A stretch of 64,000 nt of DNA from Lingula anatina (Eukaryota > Brachiopoda > Lingulata > Lingulida > Lingulidae): assembly GCF_001039355.2 (NCBI RefSeq), contig NW_019775447.1, positions 792,030 through 856,029 on the forward strand, given 5' to 3'. A program made the translations under genes and the position numbers. Within the stretch, counting starts at the first letter, position 1, and each line of letters starts with the position of its first letter. Below, in pieces: positions 51,914 through 64,000 of the stretch. Under the pieces are notes generated by a model, which did not search any database, was not told the origin of the DNA, and saw only the letters and a program-made list of their open reading frames with translations.

Positions 51914-53267
51914 GTTGGAGTCGTTCGTTTTACTTGTGTCTTATTACTCTATGTTAGTCTCGATAGTTTCTGTAATGTCAAGCACTTCACCTTGCCTCTT
52001 TGTTTAATAACCACATTAACGATAGCAGTCTCTAGCCCTGGACCTTTCACGTATTGTCCCGAGAGAGATGTATTTGTTCTTCAAAGTCGTTTTTTTTATT
52101 TCTTTTTTTGACGTTGTATATCGCGATGTGCTGTCTCAAGGTAGTAAGGATGATGGGAATGATTCGTGGTGTCTACTGGTTATTTTGTAGATCACGCCCA
52201 ATAAACTATAGCCTACAGCACATACGAAAGAAAATCTGAAATACAAAGAAAAATTGACATTTCAATAGCATACTGGTCATGGGTATGATCCCTGCCACAT
52301 AACAGAGGAGGTAGCAGTTACTAGTACCTCACTTAAGGTCCAGTCCTAAACGGCTAAGTGATTTACCTTTAAATATGTAATTTTGATCTACGACCCCAGC
52401 TAACACACGCCTTGAAAACGTTTTCAATTAATTATTATTAGCTTTTTAATGTTTTTTTTTCTAAAACATCATAGGGATATTTTTAAACGCAATTATTTTA
52501 TATGAAAACCAATAAACTATTTATGCAGAGTTTATATAAATATATATAACATAAAAAATACTATTGATGTTAACTAATGGAGTATATAATAGCAGTATCT
52601 TGACCATGTTTAGAGCCATAACATTACATGTAAAAAATTATGTAAGTGTTTCTTTTAACCGTATTATCGATAACATATTTATAACATTATCAAAAAAGTT
52701 TTTGCGTCGGTAAAAAGATTTAAGCACTAACTTTTCCAAAGCGTTAGCTGGGATGCCGGTAACGCAAGCTGTAAAGTTATATCGACATATAATCAATACC
52801 AATTGCAACCAGAAATATTTGCTGCATGTACATTTGCACCACTGTTGTACGTTGTACGGAACGTCAATAGACAGCAGTCAAGAATATTGCAATACATCAG
52901 CTACGTGGAATGAAATTAATCTATTACGAAGACCATCCGTAAAATAATTTAAGCAGCGCGGACCATAATCAACAAAAATGTAGCTGATCTAAGAGTGAGC
53001 TAGATAATGCAAACTGGAACAAACTGAACGGTGAAAAGGGAACACTGTCAACACCTCAGAACACTTAGCTGTAGTTTAAGAACCGAAATATGGTCGAAGT
53101 GAACCTCCGCCGGGACACTTAATGAAGTGCACTTTTAACGCATTTAACCCAGTTATGACAGCTACATGTACCGGTAAAGCCAGTGCTGTACTAATACCGC
53201 TACGGTGTAGTAACGAGAACTTTACATTACTGAGCTTTTAAGCAATTAAAATTGTTGATGCAAACTG

Positions 53268-53325
53268 AAACATTCTGTAGTGTCCATATCCACACTCCCC
53301 ACCTGTTTGTTGTTTGGTGCCTCAG
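53268..53325 (-). promoter_or_regulatory. Upstream block of IF2 shared with IF1
   Basis: GAAACATTCTGTAGTGTCCA ... GTTTGTTGTTTGGTGCC corresponds to 43996-44060 upstream of IF1. It sits about 1.35 kb upstream of the IF2 ATG. Confidence 0.5.
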
Positions 53326-54083
53326 CTCTGTTTTAATCAGAATTTTAACAAAGCCAAGTAAAAAGGACCCTCGGACACGTAAACAAATTTATGATGTCAC
53401 GTGGCCAATTATACGGGTTAGAAACGCTAACAAATCCTAACAAAAAGCATGTAGACAATGTACCGCGCATAGGTTAACTCGAAGGCCTAATCTATATTCA
53501 TTCCGATTCATTTGCAGCATTTTAAATGAAAGTTTTGTTCTAGGTGTAATACCTAAACAGTAAACAACGATAATGATGCATGCAAACGTTTATGTTTACA
53601 TACTAGTAGTCAAAAACTCTAAAGAAACAATTGACAAAACAGATTGCCATTCAGACGCATTTGACATCAGGTCAATCAACAAATTATAGATGTTAGCCTG
53701 TTTACAGTTCATTGACTTCCTTTATACCACTGTGAATGAAGTCTGTAAAATATAATGTTGGTTTTCTTTGGGTGGGATAATACAATGCTCAGTGTTCTTT
53801 AAAAAATGTCATTGGCAACCTGGCAGTATACAACACAGAAAAGGGGAAAATAAGGCAGTCACAATATGTTGTGGTCGAAGTAGCCTAATACTTGTTACGT
53901 TCCTAGTCTTAATTAATATTCTGTGATTTCATTTTCAAAGATAACAGGAACATATTACTAGTACATTCCGTTTAATGATTTGAAATACAAATAGTCAATG
54001 ATCATATATCAATATATATTTAGAAAAACAACTTGTCAGTGATACATCCTGCTTCAGATATTCCGGCGCGGTACATACATTTA

Positions 54084-54310
54084 GTTTAGACCCCAATCCC
54101 AGAGATTAGATCGATCCAACTAGATCGACCTAACTCCCTGGGGGTTCACGCTAAATTGCTGTCAGCCGAGCGGGCACGAAAGTTAATTACCCCCTTACAG
54201 CTTGTAGTAGACGGGACGGACATTTAAGCCGGATTATCTGACAGTAATCTAGTGAGACTCCCCACGGGGATAGATCGATCTAAAATCTATGGGAATGCGC
54301 CCTTAAACTG
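54084..54310. mobile_element. MITE-like inverted repeat, about 225 bp
   Basis: The left end (GTTTAGACCCCAATCCCAGA ... TTAGATCGATC) and the inverse of the right end (GTTTAAGGGCGCATTCCCAT ... TTAGATCGATC) are imperfect inverted arms of about 40 bp, both containing TTAGATCGATC. It is more GC-rich than the surroundings. No clear target duplication. Confidence 0.5.
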
Positions 54311-55384
54311 AAATATTATGTCTGCTTATGAATTCACTCCTTGATTGACTTAGCATGTTGGGGCCTTGATTATAACTACGATACAAAATCTGTATATTAC
54401 AATGTAGTTAAACCTAGTTACGTTGCTTATTAAACGTGTTGTAGTCTGCCTACAATTAAAACGCGTTTGTTTAACAGTTCGCAAAACCATTAAAAGGGCA
54501 ATTTGTTACAAGGGAAATATTTCGTCCTCTCGCGGTTTAAGGACACCTTTTGTTTGAACGCAAAAACGAGCCAAAATCTAAGTGTGACGAACGTGTTGAG
54601 TCGCATTAACATATTTCGAAGTCACCAAACTTTTTCGAGACTGCAGAGTAACGAACCATTTTGCTAAGGAACTATATATGATATTTGGTGCCGGTTATCC
54701 GATTTATAATGTGTTCATATCCAGTTATTCTTTCATACGCTCTGGGGATGAATGATAACTACCGGTAGTGTGGTTACTGCTTTTTAGCCAATTTTGTGGG
54801 AAATAACGACTTGTGAGAATGACTTCTCGTGAATAAATTTAACTTGCTCATTTACAAATGTGCCCCCCCCCCCAAAAAAAAAAAAAAGAGGACTGCAAGA
54901 GGTTATCTGTATGGTACCGGTTACGCCTCACGCTTGGCACCATACATACATGTATAACAGTGATGTTTTTAAGTAAAATAATTGTTCAATAGGGGTATAA
55001 ATGTACAAAATTTAACTTGTTTACTTACAAATATCCCAAAAAAGGGGCTGCAAGAGGTAACATGGTAGCCAGAAATAAAATTTTATTGATAAAAACATAT
55101 TATTATATTTTCACAGAATGACATGATATCACACACTTAGTATTTACAGATCACAAAACCTCATTTTTACTGGTATAAAAGTGCTTTAATTTTTATAATA
55201 AAGCACTTGGGCTAAACAAAAATTGAGGTCAGAAAAATTACAACTTGTGAGTGTATTAATGGCACACAGGAACTCTGTTCAAGTTGATAAATAAAATGTT
55301 GCATTAAGTTTGATTACTGGCGAGGGACTTAATCTCCTTGCTTTCACAAGATTTTCTATATGAAAAAACTGTTGTACTCCTCAT

Positions 55385-58300
55385 TCAATCAGTGTGCTGC
55401 TGGCATGGTTTACTTGAGGTATAGTGCTGTGTAACAGTTTCCTGAAAACGCTTCTTACACATAAAGCACATATTTATCTTGCAACACCAGCACTTGATGT
55501 GGTTGTTTTTATCTTGCCTTATGTTTGGCTGCTTGCAGTTCAAACACTTCATTAAGTTATTCTTTGCATTTGGGTCTTCCTCCAACTGGGCTTCAACACG
55601 AACTGCCCCCTTTGAATAGATAAATGTTTATTAATATTGTGTACAATTCTGACCTACGTGCAACATATGTATATGAAACAGAGAGAGATAAATAAAATAA
55701 AATAAAATATAAATAACATAAATGTCCAGACTCAAATTGCCTGTTGGTGTCCATTAAAAATGCACATAAAATTAAGGAACTACACCTGCAAATTCCATCA
55801 AAAGTTATTTGATTGAGGAAAAAAATTACTTCATGTCGGGGGCGTGGTTGTAGTTGTCTTCTGTGTATCACAAGTGGCTCCATAGCAAATAGCTCACATT
55901 TGGCATCTTGGAAGTGATCATATCCTTGAATTTTCTTGCCACACAAAAAGCACATCATTGTAGAACAATTGGTACACACCACTTTGTTACACCTGGAAAT
56001 AAAAAAAAAAAAACAAAACAAACAAGGCTGCACGATTTCAAATGGTCAAGCAAATACATTTGTCAAACATCTGTTTTTTTTAAGGAAGACGGGACAGCAG
56101 GGATGAGACTTTTTGGCTCCCAAAAAGTTAGAAATCCCCCCGATTGTCAGATATCAGAAATATGTCATTACTGTTGTAAGCACCAACACCTGGGACCACC
56201 CAAAAAATCAGAAATCTGTCGCTAGTCTGAAGAACCTTATCCCTGGGACAGGGGTTAATGTCCAAAGAGAAACAAACAGACATGAAATTCCAATTTGTGT
56301 AAAACAGAAAGTGAATTAAACAATTGAAACTGATAGAATAATGATTAAAATCATTCCACTGACTCGCACAGTTTTTCAAGTAAAAACTACTGTCATTGGG
56401 ACAATAGACATTGCTGATGGATGTTGGTCCACAACAAATGCATGGCTGGGAGGACTGGACAGACAGAGAGACAGAAGATCCAACATTTTACCAATTTTCA
56501 CTGACCATACCAATGCAAGAATGTATAATGAATGAACATAACTCTGTAAATACACAAACATAATTCTGTACCTGTAACTGCACAACCTCACATTCAGAAC
56601 TCAAACTGAATGAAGATATACTTACCCACTAAACTTATATATTGGGGCCTGACATTTTGGACATCTCTTGCATTCATTATCAATTTGTTCTTTGGACAGA
56701 AGCAATTCTTTGATTAATTCCCGCTTCCTTCTTTGAGAACACTGTACATTTTCATCAATGCCAACAGCTCTCATTTCTGATTCCAGTTTCTGAATTTTTT
56801 CCTCTATACTTGAACATCTACTGCCCTACAATTAAGTACACAATAATCATGCAGCACTCCTAAACATTAGTCAAGAAAGGTTAACAGAACTGATTCATAT
56901 AAATAAGACTTGCCAGGATATTAATTTCTTTCCTATTTGTGTGTATTTATATTAAGTATATGAAACATAATACGGCAACTTATTTTTAATTCATCTTCAT
57001 ATGTCACCATGTTGATAACTAACAAAGTAGTTCAAATTTTTAGATATGGAAAGGCCAAGGCGAGGGGGGGTTCCATTCATTGTATACAATACATGCTGAA
57101 TGTTTAGTGAACAAGGTACTGGAATATCACCTTGTGAGAGGGTTCCCTGCATTGTGTACAGAAACTGTATGTGCAGTATGTGCAGTGAGCAAAATTTTCT
57201 TCTCGTGTGGCAGGGCTGTTGCACCTTGGACACCAGTCCACATCACCAAGAGTTTCCAATGCTCTCTGGAAATATTATGACCTATCTTGTATGAAACCAT
57301 TAAGATGTGATGCACATCACAACCAAATGCACAGCATGTGTGACAAATCACTATTGTGTAATGATGCACATGGAATTATTTGTGACATACGTGAAAAAGA
57401 TGTTTAATTTAAAACGTAAGTAATAATTGGGTTAATTTTAGTAGTATTTTAAAGTTATATCAATAAATTTTCTTTGCTTTCTTTAATTAATTAATTTTAT
57501 CAGTAAATGTTAGAGTATTTTAGTATTGTTATTTTTAGACTTTTTAATTATTTGTAAAGTGCATTGAAATGTAAAAAATGGAATGCGCTATAAAAGAAAT
57601 AAATATTATTATTATTATTATTAATTTAGATCTTTTTTCATATATGAATAGGTAAAATCCACAACGTATTGCTCCTTTTTCATCAACCAATATAAATAAG
57701 TTACCAATAGTTTACCTGTAGCAGGAGTCTTTCCCATCTTATATATTCTTCTTCTCCAAGCACTTCCCTTACTATAAATGGTGGTAATGTTTCTTTGCAC
57801 TCATTATTAGGACACCTGCAATATGCATGTAGGTATCAAATTTTACCATGAATTCTAAATATGTAGCAAACAAGTCCTTTCTATGATATTTGAATTAAGC
57901 AATGTACTTAACCTACACATATTACATGGAGGTAAACTGGTTGCTCTTCAATTTTTCTTTGAGTGTACTATTTGTAAACCAAAGAAGACATAATTTTAAT
58001 TCAAGAAGAAAAGTACCAATCCTGAGCATTTTCTACCTGAGCTGCTGTACAGTGCCTTCTTTCACATGCATCTGGCAAAACCCTGTCATGCACTCTCTAC
58101 AGAAGTGATGCTTACAATCAGACAGGCGGAAGAAATCAAATCCTTGTTTCTCCTCAAAACAAATTTCACATTCCTGCTGGCTCTTATGAAACTCCTCTAG
58201 TTCTTGGGCTGCACTATATCTGATAGAGATAAATAAAAGCATTTTAGAAGGAGTAACAAAATTCTTATTCTTACACTGCAATTTTCATCTAGAGCTTCAA

Positions 58301-58498
58301 TCTATTAAGAGTCTGCAGTGTTGAAATAAAAGTATCAATACCCCTGTTCCTCATAAATCAACATATACTGTAACCACAATACATAACATGCTGCAATTTT
58401 TCCAGTATTTGAGCCAATTCTAGGACAATCCCCCCCCCCCCAACAAGACACACACCCCTTCCCAGGAGAGAAAATACTACCTCAGTACACTGCTTTTG

Positions 58499-58545
<47 letters not shown>

Positions 58546-61206
58546 GAAAGTATTGGCTATTTATTACAAGATTTGGGTTCACTTATGCACTTAAACAGAC
58601 CTAAGAGTCACCTAAAATTCTTATATGCTATAGATCCAGGGGAGGCTGGGCTGTCCTGATACCATTTGGGCCCTTACCTGAGCATTGTCAAAATGTCAGA
58701 TTCCAAGTCACTGCATTCAGGGATAGCACGTTGGTCTATAATACTTTGATCTGGCCCAAAATCTATGGGAGGACTAATAATTATTGTATCAGTTATACCT
58801 AGGAAACTGAAATAAAAGACAACATTCAAAAGTAATTGAAGAAACAAAATGTATATTACTGGGTACATGTTTTTCATTCTTTTCTCGTTATCAATTAAAT
58901 TCTAATTTGTTATAAGAACAACAATTGTAAAACAACTTTCACTTCAGTTCTCATCATATTTAATGAAAAATGGCATTCATGAAAACCATGTGTTCCTCCA
59001 TAGACAATGTTTTTTGTCAATAACATAACTCACACACCATAACTCCAGCAACATAACTTTTTCATAATATACGTACTACTATTTTCAAGTGAAAAATTAA
59101 GATTACTTGAGAGCATTGTTTTCCAGCCAATCCACCCATGTATAAATGATGGGCATCCCATGCATTTCTTCCCACAACTTGTCCATCTGCTGGCACAGTG
59201 CCCCCAGCTGGGTGGCAGTCAGCCACAGGCAGGACAGGCTGAAGGAGGGGGCTTCTTGGGATGGGTAACTGTTGGGTAAGGTCAGCTGGAGACACATAGG
59301 GGTCAGGTGCTTCATCTTTAAGGCAGTCAGCCATCTTCTCCCTGACACAATAATAATTACAATAATGGAAAAGAATATGAAATACTTTGGCAATGCTATA
59401 GTATTACCTTTTTATGCCAAAATATGCTTTGTTAAAGTTAAATCAATGCCACAAATGTCCATGTACCATGAAATGATTTTATTCATACTGAACTCACTTA
59501 TAATTTAGTCCTACATGACTTACTGGTTTATTTATCAAAATCTGTTGTAGGAAGTGACATTATGATATTTAGATGGCTTAGCCCCACCTGAACAAGATCT
59601 CTCAAACTTTGGCCTGTTGCTTGGTGGCATCTCAGCCATGGCTTGATAAGTGGCTGTTATATCATGATCATCTGGAACCCAGGCTTCTACAGAGATTTCC
59701 TCATTTGGGAGCTTCACTTGAACAAGTATCTTCAAGAAAACAGAGGTACATGTACTTATATATTCAAACACAGCTACACAGAAAAACAGATATTGGGGTA
59801 AATGAACATGAACAAACATTGCATGATACATATATTGTTGTGCAAAAGGCCTAGCATTTCAATTTAAATATTACAAAATATTTCAGATCTCAAATCACAG
59901 AAAAACAGTATTGTCTAGCATAAATCCCAATACAGTAAGCCGGCATGTGCCAGTATTAACAAATTCACTGATTATATCAATTATAGGTTTTTCTACAACT
60001 GCCTGTACTTACTGTCAGAAGAAAGTGGAAGAAAAGGAAGACTTAGGCTAGGGAGCAGGTGGCTCTACAGGGTAGTAAATGTAGTAAGATTGTTGTGATT
60101 TGGCTAAAAAAGAGGAACCCTGTACCAGTATGCATATACTGTATACTATAATATACACATGTACACTTAAGCAGGGATGTAAGGAAGGATAGTCTGAGAT
60201 CAATTGCAAGCCAATACAGACAGTATTATGGAACACTGTACATGATGATAAAAAAGCAGCTTCATGAAAAAATTAGCTCTGTCTCAAAAGGCTATGATAC
60301 ACTTTATTTGTACCTGAAGAACATATTCCTGGCTTTTCTTCCTGTCTCCATCCTGAAGTGGACCATCCACAACAAGAAATCTGCCAGTGCCATCAAATAT
60401 AGAATCTAAAGCCAGTACCTGAAAATGAGGTTAAGAGATACATTTGTCAATTTGCACTACTCTTTGTGTTTTAAAAATTAATATATTTGGTCCAATTATG
60501 CATTGTTATCTTCTGGGCAATTATCCTGTGAGTAAAGAAATGTTTACCAAACACCAGATACTTTTTTTGTTTCTGATATTGCTTTCCGAATTCCAGTGGT
60601 TAAAAAATGCTGCTTTCCTCAGGATAAATTTCCAGAGGATAACAATTATAACCAAAGAATAGTGTTATCCATAGTTGATGAAACTGGGTCCAGTTGTTTA
60701 TACATGTATATGTACAGGATAACTTCAGCTGCACATGCCATTATTGGACATGATACAAGCCTTTCGTATTGTTCCCAATGGTTATCATGTTAAAGTTTTA
60801 CCAAATACTAGTGGGTCTACGTACATCCTTTGGCCACTGTGGTTTAACATGTTAGCAACCCCGTACATGTACTGGGTACACTGCCTTAGATTTTTGACGT
60901 ACATGACTACTACTCAGTACATGTACTGTAGTACTTCGTACATGTACTGTAGTTGCTACAGGTACCTGTGCAATTCTGAAGATAAATAAGTATGTTGACA
61001 TAGTACTAATGCATTCAGAGTAAGGTTAAAAACAGTACCACAGTACTGTCATATCTATAATGGCACTTTTAATGCCTGACTTGGCGTGACACTAATCACA
61101 AGGCAAACTTAGATCTAATGAAATTTCAATTTCAAACCTCATCAGATTGTTCTTCGGCATTTCCCTGATCTTGTGGCAACAAGGCCAGCGTCCCCCCTTC
61201 TGCCAT
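55385..61206 (-). CDS. RNF14: RNF14-like RWD-RBR E3 ubiquitin ligase, 11 exons, 561 aa
   Basis: RBR ligases take ubiquitin from an E2 on RING1 and pass it through a RING2 cysteine. Exons: 61138-61206, 60314-60418, 59588-59729, 59107-59341, 58678-58806, 58037-58219, 57716-57815, 57131-57265, 56626-56825, 55830-55992, 55385-55609; one frame throughout. The RWD domain (about 1-185) includes LTLPNSYPSQEAPSFSLSC and ALCQQMDKLWEE. RING1 is about 245-295 (CEICFEEK ... CKHHFCRECM ... CPNNEC). IBR is about 330-372 (WCPRCNSP ... CTYCTYSFCTQC). RING2 is about 417-465 (CPKCQAPIYKFSGCNKVVCT); its catalytic Cys is the first codon of exon 10 (about residue 434). The last exon adds another Cys/His cluster (CLNCKQPNIRQDKNNHIKCW ... 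CFMCKK ... QHYTSSKPCQQH), absent from mammalian RNF14 but, as I recall, present in plant and invertebrate homologues. The ATG (61206) opens the first RWD exon. Confidence 0.93.
58502..58544. repeat. Poly(A) tract, 43 bp, preceded by a C-run
   Basis: Uninterrupted A's in an RNF14-like intron, with a 12 bp C-run at about 58430. No retroposed gene was recognised beside it, so it is best read as a homopolymer repeat. Confidence 0.9.
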
Positions 61207-62875
61207 TATAAGAAGGGCATGTCACTACGGCTAAATACCCGCGATTAAATTTTCAGTCATTTAAGCGACAGAATAACGTTTAAACTTATGATGTAAGATA
61301 CATGTAACACCTAATACTTCATCCGTTTGCAGACGAAAACAACCCACAATTCCGTGCGCGATATTCAGTCTCCTTGTGGAAAAATGCTGTTATTACAGGA
61401 AAGTTAAAGAGAAAATCGAAATCGAGTCCGTATGGAATCTCTTTTGCTTCGGAATCCCTGGGATAATGTAAAGTCATTTCATAGAATCCTCTGTTACGAA
61501 TGAAAGAGTAATCATAATAATATATATGTTTTGGCAGAAAGCGTTAAAACTATTTGAAAAACTTCCCCATACTGCACTGATCAAAGCCTCGTCTTGTTTC
61601 CGGAAGTCGCGCAATGTTTACGTTTGTCCTTATGTGCTGAGTCAGTTTTAGGCGAAACGTCTTGTAGAGCCACGTACGCTTTAACTAAGCTATATATATA
61701 TTACATCAGGTGTCATAGAAGACAATTTAATGTGACACTCAGGGTGTTATACAGATTCTTTCCAACATTTACGTAGCCAGCAGTAGGGTGCACACATGAT
61801 ATTTTTCTAAGTGAGCTAGAGACTTGAAATTTGGTGCACATATAGCCACACATTTGAGTATGAATAATCAATTTAAATTTTTAATCTATCTCATTTAGAT
61901 CAAAAGTTATTCAAGTTTTAGTAACACCATGTTTGTTCTTTTTTTCAGGCGCCATTTTCAAAAATGAGACAAAAGTTGCCCCCATCATTTTTCATCCCCT
62001 TAATATTGTCACAGACATTTGAAATTTGGCACACATTAAGTATAGAAGTTGGGCATTAACCTAAAGTTTAAATTTTGGTTCTAGCATTTTCCTAAGCAGA
62101 GTTATGTGCATGTGAATTAAGCAAAATGAAGGATTTTTTGACGGTAAATGCTAGAAAATACACGTTTCTTAGGTTTTATTAATCAACAAGACTAAAACTC
62201 TTGGCAGAATAGTTGTCTTACATATGAGTATTAGTACAAAATTAATAGTATAAGTAGCAAATTGTCATTGTGAAAAAAAACAATCATTCAAACTCAGGAA
62301 CAACCCACACCCTGGGGATCATAAGGTTATTCTTGCATATGTACTCTTACTCCTTAGTATCGAACACATATGTATAGTATGTACATGGCACATAATTTTC
62401 TTTTATGATAAACTTCCTGCAAAAAATAAAAATGCCCCCACTTCTGAGGATGTTACCCCCATGCATATTTCCATCACCCCTGCTTATAAATGCTGATAAG
62501 GTAGTTTGTAATAAAATTTTCTCTCTCCAGCAGTTGTCTTGATATTAGTATAAACCAAAATTTAATTATATATTTCATGTCAGAAAACAATATCTGGTGA
62601 GCTTGAAAGAAAATAAATCAAGCTACATACATGTAGCACCTGTGATACTACTATTTAAACCTACTAGTAATGCATAAATGTTTTAAAGCTTAAATATCAT
62701 TGAAAATTAACTTGCCACGTATGAATGATAGACTTAATTTTTTTAATTCATGTGACTTAACAGAGTTTTCTGATCCAAGATTATATTGAAAAAGTATAAG
62801 AATTATCTGTAACAATATTTGTGCTTCCAATTTGTCTACCAATTTAAGTAAACATTAAGTAGACTACAAGTAGAC
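61207..62875. other. RNF14-like upstream region and AT-rich unannotated stretch
   Basis: The first 0.4 kb (to about 61.6 kb) is the likely promoter and 5' UTR of the RNF14-like gene. From 61.8 to 62.87 kb I see no ORF, splice-supported exon or clear repeat boundary, although the downstream exons of the CCDC90-like gene should lie here if that gene is intact. Confidence 0.4.
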
Positions 62876-62876
62876 N
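62876..62876. other. Ambiguous base (N)
   Basis: The only N in the window. It falls at the point where the CCDC90/MCUR1-like reading frame breaks, between CAGCAAGCGGA (minus strand) and a GTCTACTTGTAGTCTACTT tandem. This suggests an assembly join or polishing failure. Confidence 0.9.
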
Positions 62877-63356
62877 TCCGCTTGCTGACTGGTAAAACCT
62901 GCAGGGAAGCAAATATTACAAAAGTACAAATTAAAACTAGTATTCTCTGGAAACAGCAACACTGAGTCCAATTTAACAGCTTTCTTTGACAATATTACCA
63001 CTGAAAATTATTGAGAACTATTACATAGCAATAAGCAAATTCAATATTTACAACTGGTGGTTTTTAATAGAAAACCAGAACTTTCAAATTTTTTAGAATA
63101 AATTTGCTAAAAAATCCCCATTGGAAGCTAAATTGTGTAATATATCTTTTAGTGAATAGCTCTTGAATTATCAGAAATATCTTAACAGACAAACCAGATG
63201 ATTCCAGATGCTTTATCAAAGCGTGCGTGTCAAAGTTGAAAGTCCTGTGGGGGGTAAGGTCTACCAATCTAGAGTTGCCACGGATTTCCTTCTCAGGCAC
63301 AGAACTGGAATCACGGCGCACAGGGAGGATCTGCGGCAGACATCTTGTAGACTGAC
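62877..63356 (-). CDS. CCDC90 / MCUR1-family protein, partial (two exons visible)
   Basis: Members are coiled-coil proteins of the inner mitochondrial membrane; MCUR1 regulates the calcium uniporter. Exon 63195-63356 has a good acceptor (ttcccacag) and ends at a GTTTGT donor; it encodes RTFNFDTHALIKHLESSG, the conserved start of the family domain (FDTHALV.. in vertebrates). The next piece, 62877-62898, follows a good acceptor (ccctgcag) in matching phase and encodes GFTSQQAE, the expected continuation. It then hits the ambiguous base at 62876, after which the frame reads a stop within four codons. The coiled coil and transmembrane part were not found downstream. The 5' exon or exons, including any mitochondrial presequence, lie beyond 63.4 kb or off the edge. 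Confidence 0.72.
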
Positions 63357-64000
63357 CTGTGGGAAATATTGGTCGTGAAGACAGTGATGAGGACTGATGA
63401 TGACCAAATGACAAGAAAGATAAGATCAAGCATGTTTATAACAAAACAAGATGAGGACATTGGAAGCCCTGCTTGCCTTTTTATCAAAATCTACAAAGCA
63501 AGTTTAAATAATATAATAATCGTTATCAATTATAATAAATGAATTTTAATTAATAACACTTACATATTACACTTATGGCTTCCACACCTGTTTACCCCCC
63601 CCCCCCCCTCACACACACACACAGTGTCCCAGGTTTTCACAAATTTCAGACTCAAATATACACAAGTTTCTAAGTTTAGGGTGAAAGAGCAGCACTATGA
63701 AATATATGCTTGAACAAGGACTTCGGCTTTCAAACAGCATGTCAGGTTTTTTGGGACATATTAAGGTTTTTTTTTTAAATCTGTCACCCTACTCTTGTTC
63801 CCATGAAGCCAATGTTAGTTAAATCCTACTTCATACGCCTGAGATAATACATATATCAGGCCCGCGGCCAGCAATTTCAAATGGGGGGTTCGTTTTCTGA
63901 AAAAGTGTACCTTTTACCATAAAACCTTCTTGTACCTAAATCACATTTTATCCAACTTGGACCTTTTCCCAGCAAAAAGGGCGGTTCTTTCGAACCCCCC
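63357..64000. other. Intron or upstream DNA of the CCDC90-like gene, with a repeat start at the edge
   Basis: Contains a C-run plus (AC)n microsatellite (about 63594-63623). From about 63881 there is GC-richer sequence with GGGGGGTTCG (63884-63893), and the window ends CGAACCCCCC, suggesting an inverted-repeat element reaching or crossing the right edge. No exon was identified. Confidence 0.4.

Larger units (their letters stand above)
51914..55384. other. IF2 upstream / intergenic region
   Basis: Contains the IF1-like upstream block (53268-53325), a MITE-like inverted repeat (54084-54310) and a C-run followed by an A-run near 54863. ORFs are short and unrecognised. A TTTATT near 55081 (AATAAA on the minus strand) is a possible RNF14-like polyadenylation signal. 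Confidence 0.4.

Noticed and set aside
59062-59334. Alternative frame over the RWD exon starting MADCLKDEAPDPY
   Set aside because: Shadow frame. The frame encoding LTLPNSYPSQEAPSFSL matches the RWD domain and joins both neighbours in phase.
60840-60985. Dense GTACATGTAC-type palindromes in an RNF14-like intron
   Set aside because: TACATGTA strings recur across the window as background sequence; no arm structure or spacing suggests a defined site.

Overview
The window is 64 kb of eukaryotic, intron-rich, AT-rich animal DNA. All seven protein-coding loci are metazoan gene families split into short exons with GT-AG introns of 0.1-3 kb, and the non-coding sequence is full of short DNA-transposon derivatives and one Penelope-like retroelement. 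Intermediate-filament genes with a long lamin-type rod plus a lamin tail domain, a compact NIPBL N-terminus and a FAM167 gene point to a marine invertebrate (lophotrochozoan or hemichordate-like). I cannot name the species. Exon models were assembled by hand from splice sites, reading phase and family homology; every multi-exon model below keeps one open frame through all joins.

Layout. 1-11557 (-): 5' two-fifths of NIPBL (cohesin loader), running off the left edge, with a probable non-coding first exon near 12.67 kb. 13105-22233 (+): complete peroxisomal thiolase/sterol carrier gene SCP2 (SCPx form), head-to-head with NIPBL. 25856-26777 (+): two-exon FAM167-family gene. 28111-30475 (-): three-exon SLC31/CTR copper transporter. 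32490-41441 (-): 14-exon intermediate filament gene with a lamin tail domain (IF1). 45707-51913 (-): truncated tandem paralogue (IF2). 55385-61206 (-): RNF14-like RWD-RBR ubiquitin ligase, 11 exons. 62877-63356 (-): exons of a CCDC90/MCUR1-family gene, running into an ambiguous base (N at 62876).

The most unusual object is IF2. Its rod exons match IF1 exon by exon, but its tail lacks the lamin tail domain. Instead the last exon and a half are homologous to the RING2 exons of the RNF14-like gene 4-10 kb away, including an intron at the same codon and phase. IF2 is therefore an intermediate-filament/RBR chimera, and its RING2 remnant has lost the catalytic cysteine. The transposon record is also unusually readable: a TTAA-flanked MITE at 9291-11009 carries two later insertions (a 1.1 kb hAT-like element and a 257 bp near-perfect foldback), and intact or diverged sisters at 19.2 kb and 45 kb show what the target looked like before insertion.
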